NCBI RefSeq assembly: GCF_001421485.1
Contig: NZ_LMKK01000003.1
Coordinates: 620,001-684,000, forward strand
Source: Agreia sp. Leaf210
GTDB lineage: Bacteria; Actinomycetota; Actinomycetes; Actinomycetales; Microbacteriaceae
Reading direction: 5' to 3'
DNA length: 64,000 nucleotides
This document shows positions 12,673 to 20,787 of this stretch, in pieces (the first letter of the stretch is position 1; every line of letters begins with the position of its first letter). A program made the position numbers and the translations under genes. The notes under the pieces were generated by a model. The model was not told where the DNA came from. It saw only the letters and a program-made list of their open reading frames with translations, and did not search any database.

Positions 12673-14118
12673 ATGAGACGCGCAAAAATCGTCGCCACCC
12701 TCGGCCCGGCAACGTCCAGCTACGAAGACATCCGGGCGATCATCGACGCGGGCGTTGATGTCTGCCGGATGAACCTCAGCCACGGCACCTACGACGTGCA
12801 CGAGGGCATCTACGCCACCGTGCGCAAGGCCGCTGCAGACTCGGGGCGAGCCGTCGCCGTCCTGGTCGACCTGCAGGGTCCCAAGATCCGCCTGGGAAAG
12901 TTCGAGGGCGGGCCGTACTACCTCAGCGAAGGTGACATCTTCACCATCACGATCGACGACGTGCTCGGAACCAAAGAGCTCTCCGGTACGACGTTCAAGG
13001 GCCTGCCTCAGGACGTGAAGCCCGGTGACTTCCTTCTGATCGACGATGGCAAGGTCAAGGTCGAGGTCGTCGAGTCAGACGACCGCACGGTCACGACGAA
13101 GGTCATCGTTGCGGGCAATGTCTCGAACAACAAGGGCATCAACCTCCCGGGCGTTGCGGTCAACGTGCCGGCCCTGTCGGCGAAAGACGAGGCCGATCTG
13201 CGTTGGGGCCTGAAGCTCGGCGCCGACCTGATCGCCCTGTCGTTCGTTCGCGACGCGAAAGACGTCGAGCGTGTGCACGAGATCATGGCAGAGGAGAACC
13301 GCCGTGTTCCCGTCATCGCCAAGATCGAGAAGCCGCAGGCGGTCGACAACCTCGAAGAGATCATCGATGCGTTCGACAGCATCATGGTGGCTCGCGGTGA
13401 CTTGGGCGTCGAGCTTCCCCTCGAGGCGGTCCCGATCGTTCAGAAGCGCGCGATCGAGCTGTCCCGACGCATGGCCAAGCCGGTCATCGTGGCGACGCAG
13501 ATGCTGGAGTCGATGATCTCGAGCCCGATCCCCACCCGCGCCGAGACGTCCGATGTCGCGAACGCCGTTCTCGATGGCGCAGACGCGGTGATGCTGAGTG
13601 GCGAGACCAGTGTTGGCGAATACCCCGTCATCACGGTGCAGACCATGGCCCGCATCGTGGAGTCGACCGAGATCCACGGCCTCGACCGAATCCCCGCGCT
13701 CGGCACGAAGCCGCGCACCCAGGGCGGTGCCGTCACTCTGGCCGCCGAAGAGGTCGCCAACTTCGTCGAGGCGAAGTTCGTTGTCGTCTTCACCGAGTCG
13801 GGCGACTCCGTGCGCCGCATGTCGCGCCTGCGCTCCAAGATTCCCATGATCGGTCTCACTCCCGAAGAGGGCATCCGCAACCGCATGGCGCTCACCTGGG
13901 GTGTCGAGTCCTACCTCACCGAGCGCGTCAAGCACACCGACCAGCTCATGGTGCAGGTCGACGAGGTGCTTCTCGGCAAGGAGCTGGCAGAGTCCGGCGA
14001 CAAGGTCGTCGTGATCTGCGGATCCCCTCCCGGAAAGTCGGGCACCACCAACGACATGCGCATCCATGTCGTCGGTTCAGCCCACAACCCGTCGAAGCCC
14101 GGGGTCGTCGAGAACTAA
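12673..14118 (+). CDS. pyk: Pyruvate kinase
   Basis: This glycolytic enzyme makes pyruvate and ATP from phosphoenolpyruvate and ADP. Its 481 residues span the A, B and C domains. MRRAKIVATLGPA opens the barrel, MNLSHG follows near residue 34, the catalytic-lysine motif IAKIEKPQAV lies near 216 and the cation/substrate MVARGDLGVE near 238. The C domain carries the allosteric site. The ATG at 12673 was chosen because it starts directly before the conserved KIVATLGPA; an in-frame upstream frame to 12520 overlaps gltD and is not supported. A strong hairpin follows the stop. Confidence 0.97.
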   Translation: MRRAKIVATLGPATSSYEDIRAIIDAGVDVCRMNLSHGTYDVHEGIYATVRKAAADSGRAVAVLVDLQGPKIRLGKFEGGPYYLSEGDIFTITIDDVLGTKELSGTTFKGLPQDVKPGDFLLIDDGKVKVEVVESDDRTVTTKVIVAGNVSNNKGINLPGVAVNVPALSAKDEADLRWGLKLGADLIALSFVRDAKDVERVHEIMAEENRRVPVIAKIEKPQAVDNLEEIIDAFDSIMVARGDLGVELPLEAVPIVQKRAIELSRRMAKPVIVATQMLESMISSPIPTRAETSDVANAVLDGADAVMLSGETSVGEYPVITVQTMARIVESTEIHGLDRIPALGTKPRTQGGAVTLAAEEVANFVEAKFVVVFTESGDSVRRMSRLRSKIPMIGLTPEEGIRNRMALTWGVESYLTERVKHTDQLMVQVDEVLLGKELAESGDKVVVICGSPPGKSGTTNDMRIHVVGSAHNPSKPGVVEN

Positions 14119-14134
14119 CGACCCGGCTTTCACG

Positions 14135-14169
14135 AATGCCCCCCTCACGTCGCGCGTGAGGGGGGCATT
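14135..14169 (+). terminator. Hairpin terminator after pyk
   Basis: A perfect 15-bp inverted repeat (arms 14135-14149 and 14155-14169) with a 5-nt loop lies 17 nt after the pyk stop. There is no T-run after it, as is common in actinobacterial terminators. Confidence 0.8.
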
Positions 14170-14255
14170 CCTGCGTGAGGGTGTCATGCCCTACACCTCG
14201 GTCCCGCGCCTGGCAATGGCAGGGCGGCGCTCTGTCGCCTCTCATCCATCCGGAA

Positions 14256-14261
14256 TAGTGT
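14256..14261 (+). promoter_or_regulatory. -10 box TAGTGT, leaderless arrangement
   Basis: TAGTGT ends 6 nt before the ATG at 14268, which predicts transcription starting at or next to the start codon. No Shine-Dalgarno sequence is present. No clear -35 element is seen. Confidence 0.5.
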
Positions 14262-14267
14262 CAGCAC

Positions 14268-14555
14268 ATGACTGATACATCGAACAACGACGTTCACGGC
14301 GGAGCTACACCGGAGAACGCGGCCACCGGCCCAGAAGGCAAGACCATCGGCGACTGGACGGATCTCGGTCGCGAGATGTGGTCGTATCTCACGGGCCGCG
14401 GTGCCGCGGTCAACTACAGCTTCGTCGACATGGTCGTCGAAGTACCGCGAGACATCGGCCCCGACGCTCCGAGGGCGACCTGGAAGTTCAACGGCACGCT
14501 GAGAATCACGACCAGCGACGACCAGGCGCCGGGCTCAGACCAGCTCCGCTCCTGA
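14268..14555 (+). CDS. Conserved hypothetical protein (95 aa)
   Basis: I do not recognise a named family. The first 30 residues are polar and probably disordered. Residues 30-88 look like a compact alpha/beta domain with a WSYLTGRGA segment and two amphipathic strands (VDMVVEVP and TWKFNGTLRI). There is no signal peptide or membrane helix. The stop is 4 nt before the next gene, which encodes a degenerate FHA protein, so the two are co-transcribed and may act together. Codon use matches the neighbours. That it is a real gene is fairly certain; its function is not known. Confidence 0.7.
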   Translation: MTDTSNNDVHGGATPENAATGPEGKTIGDWTDLGREMWSYLTGRGAAVNYSFVDMVVEVPRDIGPDAPRATWKFNGTLRITTSDDQAPGSDQLRS

Positions 14556-14559
14556 CGTC

Positions 14560-15438
14560 ATGGCCGCAGCGATCCGTTTCGACATCGACCTGACGTTCCG
14601 CCTCGACGGTGACGATGCCATCGAGGGCTCGATCACAGCCGCCGGTTCCACCATCGAGATTCTCGTCTCCCGCCCCGAGGCATTCATCGACCGCACCCGG
14701 GCATCGCTGGCGCACGTCCGAGATCTCGCCGGAGGACTCGCCCGGCGGGGGGTGACCGTCCGGCTGTCGGGCCCCGCGGGCATGGTGGGGGAGTTGGGTG
14801 CCGTCAAGACCTCGCTCGCCCAACGGGTCGCATCGGGTTCTCCGCACATCAGGCTCGGCAAGACAGGCGTCGTCACGTCGCTTCTGCTGCGACGACCCGA
14901 TGCCGTGAACCGTGTCGCCTTCCCCCCGGCGACCCTCTTGCCGCTGCTGCCGACATTCGATCGTCGGGCTCGGTTCCGCCCGACCACCACCCATGCGGCG
15001 CCGGGAGCCGGGCGCCCTCGCCTGATCTTCGTGATCGGTTCGGAGAACTGGGACGGGTCACCGCCGAAGGAGTTCGAGCTGCTCGACGGAGTGACCGTCA
15101 TCGGCTCGGGTCCCGATGCCGATCTGCACCTCGACGGGCTCGACCCGGTGCAAGCGACGATCACGCACACGGACGACGACGAGTACACGCTGCGCCTGAA
15201 CTCCGAGACGGAAGGCGACATCCCTCTTCTCGATCGGGATTCCCCGCGTCGTCCTCTCGCTCGCGTCCTCCGCACGGGTGCGCGCATCGAACTGGGCGAG
15301 TGGCGACTGGGGTACTTCCGGGCCGAGTTCGCCGATCACGGGCGGCCGTTCGGCGGCAGGATGGGCGGAGAACTCTCCCGGCAGAAGCCGCAACCGCCTC
15401 GTCCGGGTGCACGACACGACGGGGGAGCAGAGCAGTAG
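14560..15438 (+). CDS. FHA-like domain protein, atypical
   Basis: This 292-residue soluble protein has an N-terminal all-beta/alpha region of unknown type (residues 1-130). It is followed by a linker and an FHA-like beta sandwich at about 175-265 (VTVIGSGPDADLHLDG, then GARIELGEWRL). A functional FHA domain has Gly-Arg in the first loop and Ser-x-x-His in the second. Here they read Gly-Ser and VQAT, so binding of phosphothreonine is doubtful. The C-terminal 30 residues are basic and proline-rich. It lies 4 nt behind the 95-residue gene and ends before a strong terminator. Function unknown. Confidence 0.7.
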   Translation: MAAAIRFDIDLTFRLDGDDAIEGSITAAGSTIEILVSRPEAFIDRTRASLAHVRDLAGGLARRGVTVRLSGPAGMVGELGAVKTSLAQRVASGSPHIRLGKTGVVTSLLLRRPDAVNRVAFPPATLLPLLPTFDRRARFRPTTTHAAPGAGRPRLIFVIGSENWDGSPPKEFELLDGVTVIGSGPDADLHLDGLDPVQATITHTDDDEYTLRLNSETEGDIPLLDRDSPRRPLARVLRTGARIELGEWRLGYFRAEFADHGRPFGGRMGGELSRQKPQPPRPGARHDGGAEQ

Positions 15439-15469
15439 CGGCCTGACCGGGATCGGCGCGCATTAACGA

Positions 15470-15502
15470 AGAGTGGCCCAGGCGAAACGCCTGGGCCACT
15501 CT
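15470..15502. terminator. Bidirectional-type hairpin terminator
   Basis: A perfect 15-bp stem (15470-15484 with 15488-15502) and AAA loop lies between the FHA gene and the convergent rpmJ. It could serve both. Confidence 0.8.
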
Positions 15503-15542
15503 GAGATGGGCTGGAAATGCTCAGCTCATATGCACGCGGGTG

Positions 15543-15665
15543 TTAGCCCTGACGCGACTTGAACCGGGGGTTGAGCTTGTTGATCACGAGCGTACGCCCG
15601 TTACGTCGAACAACCTGCGAACCCTGCATCTTCTTCATCGAACCCAGTGAATTACGTACCTTCAT
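15543..15665 (-). CDS. rpmJ: Ribosomal protein bL36, zinc-independent type
   Basis: This 40-residue large-subunit protein reads [12 protein letters not shown] and ends in NPRFKSRQG. It has none of the CCHC zinc ligands of the standard 37-residue L36, so it is the C-minus paralog (YkgO type) that typically replaces the zinc form under zinc starvation. The start is the ATG at 15665, backed by AAAGGAG about 6 nt upstream; the frame runs further upstream but into the tRNA. A -10-like TTATAC lies about 24 nt upstream of the start. I found no palindromic Zur-like site before it. Confidence 0.95.
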   Translation of the reverse strand: MKVRNSLGSMKKMQGSQVVRRNGRTLVINKLNPRFKSRQG

Positions 15666-15763
15666 ACTGAACTCCTTTCCCTTTGGCAGGTATAACGCTC
15701 GAACTCGACCGTTATTCCCGGAGGGACGCGACCGTGCACAGGGGAGAAGCGACGAAGAAAAAG

Positions 15764-15846
15764 TACCGGTGGTGGGACTCGAACCCACAAGCCCTCACGG
15801 ACAGCGCATTTTGAGTGCGCCGCGTCTGCCATTCCGCCACACCGGC
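15764..15846 (-). tRNA. tRNA-Leu (anticodon CAA)
   Basis: The 83-nt cloverleaf has a 7-bp acceptor (GCCGGTG with CACCGGT, one G-U pair), discriminator A and anticodon loop CTCAAAA on a GCGCA/TGCGC stem. A long class-II variable arm and GGTTCGAGTCC in the T arm follow. These are features of leucine tRNA. CCA is not encoded. Confidence 0.95.
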
Positions 15847-15874
15847 TCGTTCACGTGCTGGGATCAGAATACCG

Positions 15875-15880
15875 TAGGCT
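15875..15880 (+). promoter_or_regulatory. -10 box TAGGCT, leaderless pdtaR
   Basis: TAGGCT ends 6 nt before the GTG at 15887, and there is no ribosome-binding site. The promoter diverges from the tRNA-Leu gene 28 nt away. Confidence 0.6.
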
Positions 15881-15886
15881 TGCAGG

Positions 15887-16492
15887 GTGTCAGACCAAGA
15901 ATCCACCCCCGTCGCGCCCCGTCGCGTAGTCGTTGCAGAAGACGAATCGCTGATCCGTCTCGATATCGTCGAGATCCTCCGTGACAACGGTTTCGAGGTC
16001 GTCGGTGAGGCGGGAGATGGCGAGACCGCCGTCGCACTCGCCACCGAACTGCGCCCCGACCTGGTCATCATGGACGTGAAGATGCCCCAGCTCGATGGCA
16101 TCTCGGCCGCCGAGCGCCTCAGCAAGGGCCACATCGCGCCCGTCGTGCTGCTCACCGCCTTCAGCCAGAAAGAGCTCGTCGAGCGCGCGACCGAAGCCGG
16201 AGCACTGGCCTACGTCGTCAAGCCGTTCACGCCGAGCGATCTGCTGCCCGCCATCGAGATCGCCCTGTCGCGCTACGCCCAGATCATCACGCTCGAGGCC
16301 GAGGTCGCCGACCTCGTCGAGCGGTTCGAGACCCGCAAGCTGGTCGACCGCGCCAAGGGCCTTCTCAACGAGAAGATGGGCCTGACCGAGCCTGAGGCCT
16401 TCCGCTGGATCCAGAAGGCGTCGATGGATCGTCGCCTCACCATGCACGATGTCGCCCTGGCGATCATCGAGCAGCTCAGCGCCAAGAAGTAG
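15887..16492 (+). CDS. pdtaR: ANTAR-domain response regulator (PdtaR-like)
   Basis: This two-component receiver fused to an RNA-binding ANTAR domain acts by transcription antitermination rather than DNA binding. The receiver spans residues 12-130 with acidic pocket EDE, phospho-acceptor Asp in VIMDVKMP (about residue 63), Thr in LLTAF and Lys in YVVKPF. The ANTAR three-helix bundle fills residues 135-195 with the usual AKGLLNEKMGLTEPEAFRWIQKAS-type pattern. Its 201 residues match Rv1626 and relatives. No cognate kinase lies in the window. The GTG start looks leaderless. Confidence 0.93.
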   Translation: MSDQESTPVAPRRVVVAEDESLIRLDIVEILRDNGFEVVGEAGDGETAVALATELRPDLVIMDVKMPQLDGISAAERLSKGHIAPVVLLTAFSQKELVERATEAGALAYVVKPFTPSDLLPAIEIALSRYAQIITLEAEVADLVERFETRKLVDRAKGLLNEKMGLTEPEAFRWIQKASMDRRLTMHDVALAIIEQLSAKK

Positions 16493-16641
16493 AGCCTGCC
16501 CTGTCGTCCAACGGTTCCGCGTTCCGTCGTCGCGCTCAGGCCTCTGCCGAGCCCGACCGACCAATTCGGCGGGCGACCCTGAAGCTCAAGCACGAGGTCC
16601 TGCCGGCCAACGCCTCTCTGTTCGCCGCCGATATCGTCACG

Positions 16642-16986
16642 GTGGCGCGCTCCGTCAGCGGGGTCGAACTCGACTATTCGGTCGTCAGCCTCGATCAGGT
16701 CGATGCACTCGTGGCGGGTTTCCGAGCCCAGGGCGTGACCGAAGATCGATTCGCGGAGACGCTTTTCGGCTTCGGCTGTTACGTCGGCGAGGTCATGGTG
16801 CGGCACGCGGGCGGCACGTGGACGACCAGCGCCGGGACAGCCCTCGAGGCGTACGCGAGCTTCCCCCTGCTGGTCTCGCTCCCTCCGCAGAACCTCAGCA
16901 ACCCGATCGGCAAGGTCTTCAAGGCGTTCCGCAACGGCGAGTCTGACAGCGTCGCTCACTTCTACAGAGCGATGACCTCGAACTGA
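16642..16986 (+). CDS. Conserved hypothetical protein; true start probably upstream
   Basis: The coordinates give the first standard start, a GTG, for 114 residues. However, the frame stays open back to just past the pdtaR stop, with actinobacterial codon use and protein-like sequence (LKLKHEVLPANASLFAAD) for about 48 codons and no ATG, GTG or TTG. A CTG at 16501 or an unusual start is possible. The product is soluble, alpha/beta, with a GFGCYVGEVMVRHAGG segment. I cannot assign a function. It converges with the thioesterase gene, with 1 nt between them. Confidence 0.65.
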   Translation: MARSVSGVELDYSVVSLDQVDALVAGFRAQGVTEDRFAETLFGFGCYVGEVMVRHAGGTWTTSAGTALEAYASFPLLVSLPPQNLSNPIGKVFKAFRNGESDSVAHFYRAMTSN

Positions 16987-16987
16987 C

Positions 16988-17407
16988 TCAGTTCTTCTTG
17001 TCGATGATCATGTTCGTGATGCGGATCGTCGAACAGCGTCGACCCTGATCGTCGTCGATGGCGATCTCGTGCGTCGTGAGGGTGCGTCCCAGGTGGATGG
17101 GCGTGCAGACCGCGGTGACCAGACCGCTGCGAGCCGATCGCGTGTGCGAGGCGTTGATCTCGATGCCGACGGCGAGCCGATCGGGGCCTGCATGCAGATT
17201 CGCCGACATGGAGCCGAGAGACTCGCCGAGAACGACGTACGCACCGCCGTGCAGCAGATTCGCCGGCTGTCTGTTGCCCTCGACCGGCATGGTGGCGACG
17301 GCCCGCTCGAGCGTGAACTCGACGAACTCTATGCCCATCTTCTGCGCCAATTCGCCCGCGCCCCTGTCGCGAATCCAGCCCAGCGCATCCACAGTGTTTT
17401 CGGTCAT
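16988..17407 (-). CDS. Hotdog-fold acyl-CoA thioesterase (PaaI/MenI-like)
   Basis: This 139-residue single-hotdog protein hydrolyses acyl-CoA thioesters. The conserved core is NLLHGGAYVVLGES (about residues 49-62), where the Asn/His-Gly-Gly and the following acidic residue form the active site. It is followed by GIEINASHTRS. This resembles PaaI and the 1,4-dihydroxy-2-naphthoyl-CoA thioesterase MenI. No menaquinone or phenylacetate genes lie nearby, so the substrate cannot be named. It is a lone minus-strand gene between pdtaR and polA. Confidence 0.88.
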   Translation of the reverse strand: MTENTVDALGWIRDRGAGELAQKMGIEFVEFTLERAVATMPVEGNRQPANLLHGGAYVVLGESLGSMSANLHAGPDRLAVGIEINASHTRSARSGLVTAVCTPIHLGRTLTTHEIAIDDDQGRRCSTIRITNMIIDKKN

Positions 17408-17453
17408 CGTCGCCTTCGAATGCTGGGGCCCGGCCGCCGTCGGAGGTGACTTG

Positions 17454-17459
17454 TAGGCT
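17454..17459 (+). promoter_or_regulatory. -10 box TAGGCT, leaderless polA
   Basis: TAGGCT ends 7 nt before the GTG at 17467. The intervening bases include a G-run that could also serve as a weak ribosome-binding site. Confidence 0.5.
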
Positions 17460-17466
17460 GGGGGTC

Positions 17467-20157
17467 GTGTCGGATTCAGAAAAGCCTACCCTCCTCGTCA
17501 TCGACGGCCATTCACTCGCGTTCCGGGCGTTCTACGCCCTGCCCGTCGACAGTTTCCAGACTCGCGACGGGCAGCACACGAACGCGATCCACGGCTTCAT
17601 CGCCATGCTCATCAACCTTCTGAAGGCAGAGAAACCGACCCACATCGCGGTGGCGTTCGACATCTCGCGACATTCGTTCCGCACCCGCGAATACCCCGAA
17701 TACAAGGGCACCAGGGGCGAAACGCCTCCCGAGTTCAAGGGCCAGATCCCTCTGCTCGAAGAGGCCTTGCACGCCATGAACATCACGACGGTCTCGAAAG
17801 AAGACTACGAAGCCGACGACATCCTGGCCACCCTCGCACGCCAGGGAGAAGAGCAGGGCTACCGCGTCTTCGTCGTCTCGGGCGACCGCGACAGCATCCA
17901 GCTCATCCGCCCCGACGTCACGCTGCTCTATCCGTCTGCCATGGGCGTCTCGCAACTCACGCGCTACGACGCAGAGAAGGTCTTCGACAAGTACGGCGTG
18001 CAACCGCACCAGTACCCCGAGATCGCCGCTCTCGTGGGCGAGACGAGCGACAACCTGATCGGCGTCGACAAGGTGGGCCCCAAGACCGCCGCCAAGTGGA
18101 TTAACCTGTACGGCAGCCTCGACGCGATCATCGAGCGCAGAGACGAGATCAAGGGCGTCGTCGGCGACAAGCTCCGCGAGCAGTATGCGAACGCCGTGCG
18201 CAATAGAAAACTCAATCACCTGCTCACCGACGTCGAGCTGCCGGTCGGCCCGGCAGATCTGGAGCGCAAGCCCATCGACGAGCAGGCTCTCCGCGAGGTG
18301 TTCGGCCGGCTCGAGTTCCGCACGCTGCTCGACCGTGTGCTGAAGCTCGACGGGCTGGGTGCTGCACCGGATGCGTCGGCCGCGCAGGGCTCCGCCGATC
18401 CCGAGGCGGTTCCCGCCTCGATCACGCCTCCGACTCCGGCCGCGGTGCTCGACGAGGAGCTCGAACTTTGGCTCTCGCGAGCACAGAAGAGCAATCCCGA
18501 CGGCCTCGCTCTGGCCGTCGAAGAGCAGGGCGGCGTGCCCATCGGCCTGGGCATCGCATCCGCCACCGAAAGCCTCTTCGCCCCGTGGAGCGCAGGCAGT
18601 CTCGACTACTCGGCCCTCGAGGCCTGGCTGGCTGGCGACTCGCCGAAGATCATGCACGGAGCAAAAGAGCAGATCAAGACGCTTCGCCGGGCCGGCCTCG
18701 CCGTGTCGGGGCTGCGCTTCGATACGACGCTCGCCGCTTGGTTGGTGCGCCCCGACTCCTCGGCCGACCGTTCGCTCGCCGAACTCGTCGATCGCACCCT
18801 GGCCGAAGTGCTGCCCACTCCCGACCCGAATCAGCTCGTGCCCGACGACGCGTCCGACGTCGGCCCGGCGACCCACGCCTGGTACATCGCCCGCGTGGCC
18901 GCGGCTCAGACGTCGTCGCTCGACGAGCGGACCCTGCGCGTTCTCGGCGAGATCGAGATCCCCACGCTGATGGCGCTCGTCGACATGGAGCTCATCGGCA
19001 TCACCGTGAGCCACGACGAGCTCTCGCAGCTCTCCGCCGAACTAGCCACTACGGCCACCGGCCTCGCTACAGACGCCTACGAGATCATCGGCGGCGAGAT
19101 CAACCTCGGTTCTCCCAAGCAGATCCAGGAGGTGCTCTTCGACCGCCTGTCGATGCCGAAGACTCGTGCCACCAAGACGGGCTACTCCACCGACGCCGGT
19201 GCCTTGGCCGATCTGCAGGCGTCCAGCCCGCATCCTTTCCTCGGTCTCCTGCTGCAGCACCGTGACGCCACGAAGCTCCGCCAGATCATCGAGACGGTCG
19301 ACAAGGCCATCGCGCCCGACGGCCGTGTGCACACGCGCTACGTGCAGACCGGTTCGAGCACCGGTCGCATCTCCTCTACAGATCCCAATCTGCAGAACAT
19401 CCCCGTGCGCGCCGAAGAGGGCCGTCGCATCCGGCACGCCTTTCAGGTGGGCGATGGTTTCGAGACTCTTCTCACAGCCGACTACTCGCAGATCGAGATG
19501 CGCATCATGGCGCACCTCTCCGGCGACGAGGGCCTCATCACGGCCTTCACCGAAGGAGAAGACCTGCACCGCTTCGTCGGAGCGCACGTCTTCGGTGTCG
19601 AGCCCTCCGATGTGACACCGGCGATGCGCACCAAGGTCAAGGCCATGTCGTACGGTCTCGCCTACGGCCTCAGCGCCTTCGGCCTGTCGAAGCAGCTACG
19701 CATCGACTCCAGCGAGGCCAAGAAGCTGATGTCCGACTACTTCGAGCGCTTCGGAGCCGTGCGCGACTTCCTGCGCAACGTCGTGCTGCAGGCGAAAGAA
19801 GATGGCTACACCGAGACGATCTTCGGGCGTCGCCGCCCCTTCGCGAACCTCAACAGCGCCAACAGGGTGCTTCGAGACAACGACGAGCGGGCCGCCCTCA
19901 ACGCCCCGATCCAGGGCACAGCCGCCGACATCATCAAGATCGCCATGATCAACATCGCGAGCGACCTGAAAGAACAGCAGCTCGCATCGCGCATGCTGCT
20001 GCAGGTGCACGACGAGCTGGTCTTCGATGTGGCACCGGGTGAGTGGCAGACGCTCTCCGAGATCGTCACCACACGCATGAGTACCGCCGCCGAGCTTCGC
20101 GTTCCCCTTGAGGTGCAGGTGGGTCGCGGCGCGAACTGGAACGACGCCGCGCACTGA
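17467..20157 (+). CDS. polA: DNA polymerase I
   Basis: This 896-residue repair and Okazaki-processing polymerase has three regions. The 5'-3' exonuclease (residues 1-300) shows LVIDGHSLAFRAFYALP, EADDILA and SGDRDSIQL. The middle 3'-5' exonuclease fold (about 320-490) lacks the DxE metal ligands (it reads LALAVEEQ), so proofreading is probably absent, as in other actinobacterial Pol I. The polymerase (500-896) has motif A TADYSQIEMRI, motif B with KAMSYGLAYG and motif C QVHDELVF. I prefer the GTG at 17467 over the ORF extension to 17446 because of the -10 spacing and the conserved N-terminus. Confidence 0.97.
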   Translation: MSDSEKPTLLVIDGHSLAFRAFYALPVDSFQTRDGQHTNAIHGFIAMLINLLKAEKPTHIAVAFDISRHSFRTREYPEYKGTRGETPPEFKGQIPLLEEALHAMNITTVSKEDYEADDILATLARQGEEQGYRVFVVSGDRDSIQLIRPDVTLLYPSAMGVSQLTRYDAEKVFDKYGVQPHQYPEIAALVGETSDNLIGVDKVGPKTAAKWINLYGSLDAIIERRDEIKGVVGDKLREQYANAVRNRKLNHLLTDVELPVGPADLERKPIDEQALREVFGRLEFRTLLDRVLKLDGLGAAPDASAAQGSADPEAVPASITPPTPAAVLDEELELWLSRAQKSNPDGLALAVEEQGGVPIGLGIASATESLFAPWSAGSLDYSALEAWLAGDSPKIMHGAKEQIKTLRRAGLAVSGLRFDTTLAAWLVRPDSSADRSLAELVDRTLAEVLPTPDPNQLVPDDASDVGPATHAWYIARVAAAQTSSLDERTLRVLGEIEIPTLMALVDMELIGITVSHDELSQLSAELATTATGLATDAYEIIGGEINLGSPKQIQEVLFDRLSMPKTRATKTGYSTDAGALADLQASSPHPFLGLLLQHRDATKLRQIIETVDKAIAPDGRVHTRYVQTGSSTGRISSTDPNLQNIPVRAEEGRRIRHAFQVGDGFETLLTADYSQIEMRIMAHLSGDEGLITAFTEGEDLHRFVGAHVFGVEPSDVTPAMRTKVKAMSYGLAYGLSAFGLSKQLRIDSSEAKKLMSDYFERFGAVRDFLRNVVLQAKEDGYTETIFGRRRPFANLNSANRVLRDNDERAALNAPIQGTAADIIKIAMINIASDLKEQQLASRMLLQVHDELVFDVAPGEWQTLSEIVTTRMSTAAELRVPLEVQVGRGANWNDAAH

Positions 20158-20246
20158 TCGCTCGAGGCGCGGGTCCTCGTCTTCTCGACACCTTTCGGAC
20201 ACCTCCAGGACGCAATCCCGACATCCGAGTCACAGAGACTATCGAG

Positions 20247-20774
20247 GTGACGACCTCGGCGAGCATCGTATTCTCGTCTTTCACGTCGGCGGCCGACCCG
20301 ATGCCTCGAGCGTGGTCGAGGTTTCGAGATCAGCTGACGGCACCATCGGAGAGACCCATCGATCACCTCTCCGATCCGCAGGCCGGACCGGTCTGCGTCT
20401 GGCGCCTCCTGGCCAGCAACAATCGCGAACTCGGGCGCAGCGCCCTGATCTATCGCTCGTTCGACGACGCGCGCGCCGCCGTGTTCGAGGCTCGACTGGA
20501 GCGGCGCGACATCGAGATCCGTTCGGTTCACGGGCCGAATGCTGGCACCCACGGATGGTTCGCCCACGAAGCCGACGCACCGCCGCTGATGACGTGCGGT
20601 CGGTGGTACGGCGCCCACGCCGCGAGCGTGGATGCGGCGCAGCACTCGATCGAGGCGTTCTTCGAGGCGACCGTTCTCGCGGAGGGCCACCGGCGGCTGT
20701 CTCCGGACAGACGCCGTTCCACCCGAGAGGCGATGTGTGCTCCGAGCGAGATCGTGCGCAGTCGGAGCTCCTAG
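20247..20774 (+). CDS. Hypothetical protein (175 aa)
   Basis: Codon use is actinobacterial from about codon 40 onward, which supports a real gene. The GTG start is tentative and no clear ribosome-binding site is present. The middle (VWRLLASNNRELGRSA, then SFDDARAAV) resembles the repeat pattern of small YegP/DUF1508-type proteins, but this is a weak likeness. There is no signal peptide or membrane helix. It sits between polA and the DUF885 peptidase with its stop 13 nt before the latter. Function unknown. Confidence 0.55.
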   Translation: MTTSASIVFSSFTSAADPMPRAWSRFRDQLTAPSERPIDHLSDPQAGPVCVWRLLASNNRELGRSALIYRSFDDARAAVFEARLERRDIEIRSVHGPNAGTHGWFAHEADAPPLMTCGRWYGAHAASVDAAQHSIEAFFEATVLAEGHRRLSPDRRRSTREAMCAPSEIVRSRSS

Positions 20775-20775
20775 C

Positions 20776-20781
20776 TAGGCT
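20776..20781 (+). promoter_or_regulatory. -10 box TAGGCT, leaderless DUF885 gene
   Basis: TAGGCT ends 6 nt before the ATG at 20788 and overlaps the end of the preceding gene's stop region; no ribosome-binding site is present. Confidence 0.55.
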
Positions 20782-20787
20782 GATGGC

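Noticed and set aside
14135-14169. C-rich hairpin considered as a 6C-type small RNA
   Set aside because: Only one hairpin with a C-run in the stem is present, directly behind pyk; it is better explained as a terminator.
17512-19014. 500-codon minus-strand frame opposite polA
   Set aside because: Shadow of the polA coding strand; no domain, no promoter or ribosome-binding site, and composition typical of antisense high-GC frames.
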